Assembly (NCBI RefSeq): GCF_000149955.1
Contig: NC_030993.1
Span: 3,340,743 to 3,404,742 of the forward strand
Source: Fusarium oxysporum f. sp. lycopersici 4287
Taxonomy: Eukaryota; Ascomycota; Sordariomycetes; Hypocreales; Nectriaceae
DNA: 64,000 bases
Direction: 5' to 3'
Shown: positions 1-9,483 of the stretch, in pieces
Position numbering within the stretch: the first letter of the stretch is position 1
Layout: every line of letters starts with the position of its first letter
The notes under the pieces: model-generated
What the model was told of the DNA's origin: nothing
The model's database searches: none
The model's input: only the letters and a program-made list of their open reading frames with translations
Translations under genes and position numbers: made by a program

Positions 1-102
1 ATAAGGTGGCGGATGACCGAATTTCCGCGCCTCAACTCCAAAAGTCATCACAGGCAACTAGAAGCTTTTCTCTGCGCAAAATCATTACTCTATCTATTCA
101 CA

Positions 103-1276
103 ATGCCGCCTCAGATCAAGCAGGATCTCAACCGATCAGGATGGGAGACCACCGATTTTCCCTCCGTCTGCGAGACGTGTCTACCTGATAATCCTTATGT
201 CAAGATGCTTAAAGAAGATTATGGTGCCGAATGCAAATTGGTAAGTCTTTCGCGTCGTTTTCCTCCGCGTTTTCGCATAGAGACAATGCTAACATGTATC
301 TGAATAGTGTACCAGACCTTTCACCGTATTTGCCTGGAGTGGTACTCGCGCCAACGGTCGTAAGAAGCGAACAAATATTTGCTTGACCTGCGCGCGACTC
401 AAGAACTGCTGTCAATGTTGCATGCTCGATCTTTCCTTCGGTCTTCCTATCGTCGTACGCGATGCTGCGCTCAAGATGGTCGCACCCGGCCCGCAGTCCG
501 ATATCAACCGAGAATACTTTGCGCAAAACAATGAGCAGCTCATCGAGGAGGGAAAGGTTGGACAGGAGGAATACGAAAAGACGGACGAGAAGGCGCGCGA
601 ACTGCTACGAAGACTCGCCAACAGCAAGCCTTACTTTCGCAAGGGCAAGACTATCGAGGAGGGAGAGAGCTCCAAGGGTGGAAACGCAGCTGTAGGCGCG
701 GGTCTTGGAGGACCTGGCCCAATTCGAACCCGAGACTCAAAGGCAGCCGCTGCTGCGGGAGCTAGGACTGGTGGTAAGGGTCGTCAGGTCTTCCCCAGTG
801 CTGCCCAACTCCCTCCTAGCCCACGCGACTGGGCTCCTCCCGCCGACAAGAACATCATGTCACTTTTCGTGACCGGCATCGAGGACGATCTCCCCGAGTA
901 CAAGCTTCGCGACTTCTTCAAGGTTCACGGCAAGATCAAGAGCTTGGTCTGCTCACACATGTCGCACTGCGCATTTGTCAACTACGAAACTAGAGAGGCG
1001 GCTGAGAAGGCTGCTGAAGCATGCCAGGGTCGCGCCGTTATTGCAGGATGCCCCCTAAGGGTTCGATGGGGACAACCAAAGGCTATTGGTACTATGGACA
1101 AGGACGAGAGGACGCAGATGCTGCGAGATGCTAGACAGCGCCAGGGAGGATCCCAAGGCCAGCGATCGATCGAGGGTGGCAGTGGTTCTGCCAACCATCA
1201 GGCTCTGCCAGCTCCTGTGGCAGCACCTCCAGGAGCTTCCGACACACCTGCTTACGCCGCTCTTACTGGAGACTGA
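103..1276 (+). CDS. SLT11: Pre-mRNA-splicing factor SLT11 (Ecm2/RBM22 family)
   Basis: Two exons, 103..240 and 308..1276; the intron (GTAAGT...TAG, 67 bp) is phase 0, giving 368 residues. Family knowledge: Slt11/Ecm2, with RBM22 as the animal counterpart, is a nuclear Prp19-associated factor that contacts U6 and U2 snRNA in the activated spliceosome. Seen in sequence: an N-terminal block of CxxC pairs (CETC near residue 24, then ECKLC, CLTC, CQCC) forming the zinc-binding region, a charged middle segment, and an RRM at about residues 230-305 (SLFVTGIEDDL, HCAFVNYETRE). The C-terminal tail is rich in Gly, Gln and Ala. The ATG at 103 opens the cysteine-rich domain in frame. The gene converges on MZM1 with 271 bp between stop codons. 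Confidence 0.93.
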
Positions 1277-1547
1277 ATGAAGTAACGACTTGTTTTATGT
1301 TCATATAAGGTAGAAAACCATGCCTTTTGGAGTTTGGCGTCGGAAAAAGGACATCATGGATAGGGTGGTCTTTATTAGCGAAAAGGACAATTGATCATGG
1401 AGGTTGCAGATTACGTGAGAAACAGGAATAGATGAGAAGCAAAGAGGTATTCTAGAGTGATGATCATTTTGGTGCATTTCATTCCTGGAGGGTATCATGA
1501 CAGTCAGATAATGTTACAAATTGTACAATGGGACTAATAGTCTCCTC

Positions 1548-2049
1548 TCATTTTTTACCACCACCGCAGCAGCCACCTCCGACTGTGCCTTTGCCAGCTG
1601 TCTTGATAGACTCGTTATCGCCTCGCTCAATGTCTTCATGTATTCTCAGCTCTATAAATGCTATTAGTTTCCGTTTTCGCCCTCTACCACCCAATCTGAA
1701 CTCACTGAAGGTGTCCTTGCCCTCCTCTGTTCTTTGACCCTGAACAACGTTCTGACGAAGGACCTTTGCTACCTCTTCGGCATGCTTAATGGCTGCAGAA
1801 GCATCGGCAGCATCGATCGAGGCTTTTTGGCGGAACTCGTTGCGGATCTGAAGCTGAGCTGCAGATAGGATAGGGGCGTCGCCTGCAGTGCACCAGGTAG
1901 TCAGCATAGCCCATTGGGTCAGTCTTGAACATGAACTCGGTTGCATTCGAAGTCCGTCCCCGGAATGGATTCGTACCTTGGAAGGCGATTCGCGCCGCGC
2001 GCATTAGGTGTCGGTAAGCATTGAGAGCGGGAGCGGGAGCGGTGGCCAT
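1548..2049 (-). CDS. MZM1: Mitochondrial zinc maintenance protein 1 (LYR-motif, Rieske assembly factor)
   Basis: Three exons on the minus strand: 2049..1977, 1882..1706 and 1651..1548, giving 117 residues. Known role: Mzm1 is a mitochondrial matrix LYR protein (LYRM7 in animals) that stabilises the Rieske iron-sulfur protein before it enters complex III. Seen: N-terminal AYRHLMRAARIAFQGDAPIL matches the family start (here AYRHLMRA in place of the usual AYRNLLRA), followed by HAEEVAKVLRQNVVQG and, after the second splice, FKLRIHEDIERGDNESIK. The second intron (1705..1652, GTGAGT, CTAAT branch, ATAG) restores the conserved KLRIHE block; without it an unrelated basic insert would be translated. 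The tail is glycine-rich with a cysteine pair. It is divergent from ZUO1. Confidence 0.88.
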
Positions 2050-2499
2050 TTTGAAATCTGACAATTCTAGCGAATGGAATGTCTTCGAACTGAAAGGAAA
2101 GACTGGCGCAACAGGTCGTGGGTATCGTGCTGGGGTTGTTGAGGTCGAGTTGAAGCGGCTTTGAAATCGAACGTAAAAAATGTCCAGTTCGAGTTCAACT
2201 GGATTGGATGGTTTCAATGGCCGGGCGGCTCAGCGGATTACCGGGAGGCCCGATCACTGAGCCGGGAATATTCAGGCGGACCCGGACACATGAAAACGCT
2301 ATGGTAGAGCATTCTAGAGCACCCTCCCACTGTAACTGTCCGATCGTCCACTGGAACTTTTACCCCGCCAATGAGTTAAGTCCATCCATGGTGGGGGAAC
2401 TCGATTAAGTGCGCCATTGAAAAAAATTAGTACAGCCAAAAAAAAAAAACGTCGGGATTTTTCTCCCTCTCCATCACCACCAAATCCACACATCACATA
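2050..2499. promoter_or_regulatory. Divergent promoter MZM1/ZUO1
   Basis: This 450 bp stretch separates the start codons of MZM1 (-) and zuotin (+) and must hold both promoters. It contains a run of 12 A at 2438-2449 about 50 bp before the zuotin ATG, and a CT-rich leader (ctccctctccatcaccacc) just before it, typical of highly expressed fungal translation genes. No convincing extra gene is seen. Confidence 0.6.
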
Positions 2500-3888
2500 A
2501 TGGCTTCCGTGGCTACTGTGACCCTCCCCCTTCCCGCCCTTCCCAGCGGCTGGGCTGCCGACAAGGACTTCAAGGCCATCGGCAAGCTCACTGAGGCTAC
2601 TCAGCGAACCATCGAGCCTGTTGGACCTCACTTCCTCGCCCACGCCCGCCGTGCCCGCCACAAGCGCACTTTCTCTGAGGATGACCGTATCCAGGCTCAG
2701 GAGAGCACCAAGAACGTCGAGGATGGCGACGTCAGCGATGAGAGCGAGCCTGAGGACCCTATGATGCTCCAGCGCGAGGCCAAGGACTGGAAGGTATATA
2801 TCTACAATGATTCGAGTCAATATTTCATACTAACAAGCGTAATCTAGACCCAGGACCACTACAAGATTCTCGGCCTCTCCAAGTACCGATGGAAGGCCAC
2901 TGAGGACCAGATCAAGAAGGCTCACCGCAAGAAGGTCCTCAAGCACCACCCCGATAAGAAGGCCGCTCAGGGCCGTACCGAGGACGATCAGTTCTTCAAG
3001 TGTATCCAGAAGGCCACCGACGTCCTCCTTGACCCCATCAAGCGTCGCCAGTTCGACTCCGTCGATGAGGAGGCCGATGTCGAGCCCCCCACCAAGAAGC
3101 AACTCCAGAAGACCGACTACTATAAGGCATGGAGCAAGGTCTTCAAGTCTGAGGCTCGCTTCTCCAAGACTCACCCTGTCCCCTCATTCGGCAGTGCCGA
3201 CGCCACCAAGGAGCAGGTCGAGGAATTCTACAACTTCTGGTACAACTTCGACAGCTGGAGAACTTTCGAGTACCTCGACGAGGATGTCCCCGATGACAAC
3301 GAGAACCGTGACCAGAAGCGACACCAGGAGCGCAAGAACACCAACGCTCGCAAGAAGAAGAAGGCTGACGACAACGCGCGTCTCCGCAAGCTGCTAGACG
3401 ACGCTTCCGCCGGTGATGAGCGTATCAAGCGATTCCGACAGGAGGCCAACGCCGCCAAGAACAAGAAGCGTTTCGAGCGCGAGGCTGCTGAGAAGAAGGC
3501 CAAGGAGGATGCTGAGGCCGCTAAGCTCGCCGAGGAGAAGGCTCGCCAGGAGGCTGAGGCTGCTGCCAAGGCTGACCGTGAGTCCTCCAAGAAGGCAAAG
3601 GAGGCTGCCAAGAACGCTGTCAAGAAGAACAAGCGTGTCCTCAAGGGTTCCGTCAAGGACGCCAACTACTTCGCTGCCGGCGAGCCCACACCCGCTGACA
3701 TCGACTCCGTCCTCGGCGATGTTGAGACCATCCAGGGCAAGATTGATCCTGATGAGATTGCTGCTCTTGCTGGTAAGCTCAACGGTCTCAAGGTTGCTGA
3801 TGAGATCAAGGCTGTCTGGGCCGGCGAGACCAAGAGACTCGTCGAGGCTGGTAAGCTCAAGGAGGGTGATGTTAAGGTCTTGGCTTAA
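2500..3888 (+). CDS. ZUO1: Zuotin, J-domain subunit of the ribosome-associated complex
   Basis: Exons 2500..2793 and 2848..3888 with a 54 bp intron (GTATAT, CTAAC, CTAG), 444 residues. Known role: Zuo1 is the Hsp40 partner of Ssz1 in the ribosome-associated complex; it stimulates Ssb Hsp70 at the tunnel exit during nascent-chain folding. Seen: an N-terminal region with HFLAHARRARHKRTFSEDD, a J domain at about residues 99-165 (HYKILGL, KKAHRKKVLKHHPDKK with intact HPD), the zuotin-homology part (FYNFWYNFDSWRTFEYLDED), a long charged Lys/Glu/Ala helix that would bind rRNA, and a C-terminal helical segment. Codon choice is strongly biased toward C-ending codons, as expected of a highly expressed gene. 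Confidence 0.96.
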
Positions 3889-4423
3889 GCGATGCGTGTT
3901 ACGTGGTTAGGAAAAATGATTGTTGAGTTATTATGATGGGTTCTAGATAAAAGTAGATACGACGATATGTTTTCTAGATCAGAATAGAACGAGCTCTAGA
4001 CTTTGTTCAGGCTACGTTTTGATCCCATTACCTTCTCTTGAATTTGTAAATGCGACATGGACAAGTGACATGGTTGTTGTAATGATAATATATTTGTCTG
4101 ACCTGGAAGTTGTTCCAATCATCGAAGTTGCAAAGTGAGAGAGAAGAGTCATTGAGAAAACCGGGTTCATATGCCAACTCCAACTGCCGAGGTGCGAAAA
4201 GGGGAAGTCTATTTGCGTACGGCTCTTGTGCCCCCTCTATATTACAAAAAGTAGTGATGATAAATGTGTACAAAGAGTAGAAAGATTGGTCGTCCTGATT
4301 CTGGACTCAAACATATGTAGATGAGTAGAGAACCCCAAACCCAGAAACATGACAAGATCCAAGTCCCGTTTGGCCCTGATATCCTAAGGGCAACTCCCTT
4401 GAACGCCGGTTCCCATCTAATGC
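3889..4423. other. Convergent intergenic region ZUO1/ABC transporter
   Basis: The 3' ends of zuotin and the ABC transporter face each other across 535 bp. It is AT-rich and should contain both 3' UTRs. No gene is apparent. Confidence 0.6.
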
Positions 4424-7400
4424 TTACGCCTCCCTATCCAGAGACTGTCCCAACACCATCTCATAGTAAAGTCCCCTCTTCGCAACAAGCTCCTCATGTC
4501 GTCCCCTCTCAACAATCTTTCCGCCAGCAAAGACACAGATAACATCAGCGTCTCGAATCGTGCTCAGTCGATGAGCTACAGCAACTGTTGTCCTTCCCTC
4601 AGCTGCTCGATCTAAGGCTTCCTTGACGACCTTCTCGCTCTCTGTGTCGAGGGCACTGGTGGCCTCGTCGAGGAGAAGAAGGCGTGGCTTGCGGATAAGA
4701 GCTCGAGCGATGGCAATGCGTTGACGTTGGCCTCCTGATAGTGAGAGACCTTGGTTGCCGCAGGGCGTAGTAAGACCCTCAGGGAGGGAAGAGACGAATT
4801 CATAAACGTTGGCTTGTTTGCAGGCTTCGATGATCTCGTCGTCAGAGGGAACGCCTTCTTCGATGCCAAGAGAGATATTGTCCCTGATAGAGCCCTGATA
4901 CAAGACTGGCTCTTGCTGAACGAGGGCAATGTCCCTTCTGTGTAGTCGTCTGTCCTTCATCTTGATATCCTCCCCATCCGCAAGTAACATTCCCGAAGTT
5001 GGGTCATAGAAACGCTCGAGAAGCGCTATCATAGTTGATTTACCGCAACCTGATGCACCAACCAGCGCGACCATCTTTCCTGACTCAATGCTGATGTCGA
5101 CCCCTTTGAGAACCTGCAACTTGGGTCGACGGGGGTACGCGAAGGTGATCCCTTCACAAGACACATCAATACCCTTCTCAGACAACTTCTCACTTCCTGA
5201 AGCCCCCGGTCCATTGTCTGCATTATCGTGTAGGGCCTTTTGACGACGCTGCTGGAAGATGTAGTTGATGGCGGTTCGTGCTTTGGTGATGCTCGTGGTG
5301 TACTGGAAGAGCATGGCTGATGTTTCTCCCGAGAAGACGACGGCGATGAAGATGACGTAGAACTGATCTGTGGTATACTCGCCGAAAGAAACAAGACGAC
5401 CACCGTACCTGTTACTTGTTAGTGTCGTCTTTATGCTGCATGAACGAGACTGAACTTACCAGAAACCCAGGGCCATGGCGAGGAAAGACGCCGACTGACT
5501 GAAAGAGTAGAACAGCATCTTCCAACCTAGACCAGCACTTGGCTCCTTAACAAGTCCTTCAAGGGCACTGCTGTATCTCTCGATGACAGCACGTTCCAGA
5601 GCCCGTGAAGACACAGTTCTGATACCCAACACAGCTTCAGAGGCCAAGCTGCTGCTCTTCGCGAACCGCCAGCAGTATCATCGTCAAACTTATACTCAAG
5701 ACGAATTCGGACATATCCTGAGCCAACAAGGACCGGTAGAGCACAAAGCGTCAGAACAAGACCCAGTTTCCAACCGTAAGCGATGGCGAGGACGGAACTC
5801 GATAGAACAGTGACGATGTTGATCATGATGAGGGACAGGTTCATAGATAGAAGTTCCTGAAGACTCGTAGGCTCGGCAGCCAGTCGTGAAACAAGAGCAC
5901 CAGTTCCACGGTTGGGATCGTCGAAGAAGACCATGTCTTGTCGAAGGGTGTTGTCGAACAGTTCGCCACGATAAACAGTCATAACATGCTGAAAAGTGTT
6001 AGTCTTGATCATCTCATGGCATGGATAAAAGAGACACTTACCTGGCCGATCTCGTTGCAAACCCAGCCAGCAACGGCATAGATGACAAAGTTGGCAAGGG
6101 CAACAACGAAGAACATCAGGGAGAAGAAGTTTGCTTCACTGACATCGATGGTCTCGAAAGCCTTCATTGTTTTGGAGAAGAGGATGGCGAGTGCTGGGTA
6201 TGTGCCACCTAAACTTTGTCAGTGTCTGCCTTTCCTAGTAGCTTATGATAGCACTTACCTCCCAATAATGAGATGATGACCAGAATGAACCCAGAGAACC
6301 ATAGCGACCGTTGCTCCTTGATAACAAGCCAAAGGCCCTTCAGAAGCCCATAGTTGATTCCATCGTCCTGCGAGATATCGGCTGTAGCATGCTGAGAAGC
6401 ACGAGATAGAACGGGATCGAGACCAGCAACTGGCTCCTCCATATCCGTCTCACTATCCTCATCGTCTGATGAAGCACTTCCCTTTCCAAGATCCTGCAAG
6501 CGAACAAGACGCGAGTATGTACCACCTCTCTCAATCAATGAATCGTGAGAACCTTGTTCGATAGTTTCACCCTTGGCCATGACAATGATGTTATCGGCAT
6601 CTCGAATCGTAGAGAGTCTGTGAGCGATGACGATCATGGTTCGACCCTTGGCAACGTTGTTGAGAGCTTGCTGCACGATCTTTTCGGCGTTGGGGTCGAG
6701 GGCGCTGGTAGCTTCGTCGAGCATGAGGACTTTGGGGTTGGAGATGATGCTGCGAGCAATGACCACTCGCTGCTTCTGTCCACCGGATAAAGAGGCGCCT
6801 CGTTCGCCGATCCAAGTATCGTATCCCTGAAAAAGGGTTTAGTCAAAGAAACCTATGAGATAAGGAGAGACTTACGTTTGGCAATGTTTCGATGAAGTCA
6901 TGGGCATAAGCCGATTTACAGGCATCGACAACCATGCGTTTCTTTTCTTCTTCTGAAAGGTCCACCATGGGGGTGCCGGTGAGGCCGTCGACAACGTTTT
7001 GATAGATAGTGCCGCTGAATAGAGTCGGTTCCTGGTAAGGAGTCAGCACCAGTTTGGCCTACAATGTGTATCGATCCCTGTACATACCTGCTGAACCATT
7101 CTAATATTTGTTCGCAGCCATTGCAAGTTCAAGCTCTCAACAGGACGTCCATCCAGCGTGATAGAACCAGCGCTCGGCATATACCATCGCTCCAAAAGAC
7201 CAAAGATAGTACTCTTTCCTGATCCGCTGGCTCCAACCAAAGCAGTTGTTTGATCTGCAGGAATATCGAGGTTGAGTGAGTGAAGAATTTCGACATTAGC
7301 TCGTGATGGGTAAGCAAAGCGAACGCCACGGAACTGTATATCGCCCTTGAAGTCCGGTATTTTGTCTCCTTCCTGTGATAAAGCGTCGATTTCAGACTTG

Positions 7401-8613
7401 CGATCGATCATCTCGAACATCTCTTGCGCAGCTGCAGTAGCCTTTGAGATGGCGATTGTCTGGGGCGCGATTTGGGTGAGAGCCGTAGCAGCAACAAGAA
7501 CTGCAAAGATGACACTATGAACCATGTTAGCAAAACATCCAGCTCTGAAGAGAAAAGAAACTCACGTAACAACTGTACCGGGCTGGGTGATCTCACCCTC
7601 AGAGTACATCCTCATACCCTGCCAAAAGGCCAATCCATAACCCGCAAAGATACAAAAGAACTCCGTTGGGAACAGAATCATGTAAACCCAGGACTTCTTA
7701 TGACCAATTCTCCTCGCCTCCTCAAGCGTATTCGTAAATCTCTTAGACAACTTGGGAAACGCCCAGAAAGCATGTGCAGTTCGAATAGTCGAGAAAGCCT
7801 CCTCGGCCAAAGAACTCGATCGCGAGTAGACGTCAAACATGGCATATTCATAGCCAGTATCGATAGCGACGCAGATAATCGTTACAACGAGGTTGACGGG
7901 GATGATGGCAAGGACAATGAGTGTCAATTTCCATTGCACGGCGAAAGCGACGACAAAGGCTGAGACAAAGGTTGATAGAGCCGCGATGGTGATGCCGAAC
8001 TTTTCCGAGATTCCTTGGTTAATGAGATTTCCATTTGTTGTGATTTGCCCAGGAATTGATGAGGACGGAGAGTCGAAGAAGGCAACTTCCTGGCGAAGGG
8101 TGCTTCGTACAAAGTCGACGCGCAGTGCTTTTGTGGTGTTGATAGCAGCAATAGAGACAAGAATCTACCCCCTTTAGCATCATCTCTGTATAAGCTTCTT
8201 GTGTATAAGTGACTTACCGTCCAAAGATATGTCAAAGCAAACTTTGCGATAAAGAGATAAATAAAGTACAAGCTATCAATGGTCAACTTGCGAATGCAAA
8301 CAACGGCTAGCAAACAATACCTGTACTTGCTGACTTCGCTTCGATATCCAGCGGGCGATAACACTCCAGTTGCAAAATCAGTGAAAACGTTGATGAACTT
8401 TCCAAAAACGAGATCCATCAGGGGTAATATCGTTCCAGCGGCGATCATAGCCACGAATGCGATGCTGTTGAGGATCCATCCTAAGCGATCGTTGTAGGTA
8501 AAGACGCGCTGCGAATACTGTTAGTACACCCTCACAGCTGTCGCGAGAGCGATACATACCAAGTAGTACTTGAAGCTCGAATCCTTCTTTTCTTCTTTTT
8601 GTCACCCTTTTCG
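4424..8613 (-). CDS. ABCB-type full-length multidrug ABC transporter, 5' end in gap, one frame break
   Basis: Exons from the 5' side: 8613(partial)..8560, 8508..8321, 8272..8218, 8164..7566, 7514..7088, 7031..6876, 6826..6259, 6208..6042, 5988..5460, 5408..4424. Introns are 48-56 bp. About 1240 codons are visible; the start lies in the N-gap at 8614-9043. Family: TMD-NBD-TMD-NBD exporter like MDR1/Pmd1, moving hydrophobic compounds across the plasma membrane with ATP. Seen: NBD1 Walker [11 protein letters not shown]-loop VQQEPTLF, signature LSGGQKQR, Walker [16 protein letters not shown]2 Walker [10 protein letters not shown], signature LSGGQRQR, Walker [14 protein letters not shown]-loops [11 protein letters not shown]. 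The exon 5988..5460 lacks one base near 5669, and another shift lies in the T-run 8596-8600 beside the gap, so as written the frame is broken twice. It is divergent from a Zn2Cys6 regulator. Confidence 0.93.
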
Positions 8614-9043
8614 NNNNNNNNNNNNNNNNNNNNNNNNNNNNNNNNNNNNNNNNNNNNNNNNNNNNNNNNNNNNNNNNNNNNNNNNNNNNNNNNNNNNNNN
8701 NNNNNNNNNNNNNNNNNNNNNNNNNNNNNNNNNNNNNNNNNNNNNNNNNNNNNNNNNNNNNNNNNNNNNNNNNNNNNNNNNNNNNNNNNNNNNNNNNNNN
8801 NNNNNNNNNNNNNNNNNNNNNNNNNNNNNNNNNNNNNNNNNNNNNNNNNNNNNNNNNNNNNNNNNNNNNNNNNNNNNNNNNNNNNNNNNNNNNNNNNNNN
8901 NNNNNNNNNNNNNNNNNNNNNNNNNNNNNNNNNNNNNNNNNNNNNNNNNNNNNNNNNNNNNNNNNNNNNNNNNNNNNNNNNNNNNNNNNNNNNNNNNNNN
9001 NNNNNNNNNNNNNNNNNNNNNNNNNNNNNNNNNNNNNNNNNNN
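8614..9043. other. Assembly gap (430 N)
   Basis: Run of N covering the N-terminus of the ABC transporter and probably part of its promoter. Confidence 0.99.
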
Positions 9044-9483
9044 ACGTTGAATAAGCTACCGAAGACTAAAGAGAGTATCAATGTTACAATTTTCTCTAGT
9101 CAGTTAATCAATTCTCATCCCTGTTTCTCCAACTGTCTTGATAAGGTCAATGTCTTATTAAAGTGACAGCCACACTCAATGCTGACCAGATCCGGGACGC
9201 CACATGCTGCTCTAACTGTGCAAGCCACAGTCCGGCGCCCTCAACTGCCGCCAATCGGTCCCTGCGGCTCCCGCTTCCTCTCCTTCACCCTTCACATCCG
9301 CGATACTTACCGGAATACGTCTTCATCTTACCTGAGAGCCTAATCGCTTTCACCGATTAACAGAGCAAAAACTTATTACTTTATTGATCTTCAGCTTACT
9401 GCTGCAGCCTCAATTCCTTGGCTGCAAGTGAATACCCAAAAGGAGGTTGCCGCATCGCATATCTCGACTATTAAGAACTCGAT
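9044..9483. promoter_or_regulatory. Divergent control region between ABC transporter and Zn2Cys6 regulator
   Basis: This 440 bp stretch, together with the adjoining gap, separates the transporter from the regulator transcribed the other way. No coding segment is convincing. A regulator and exporter sharing an upstream region is a common fungal arrangement; that the factor controls the transporter is inference only. Confidence 0.45.

Noticed and set aside
3228..3665. 145-codon minus-strand frame across zuotin
   Set aside because: Antisense shadow of the charged Lys/Glu/Ala helix of zuotin.
8602..9166. Open frames running through the N-gaps
   Set aside because: They are artefacts of translating N; no sequence supports them.
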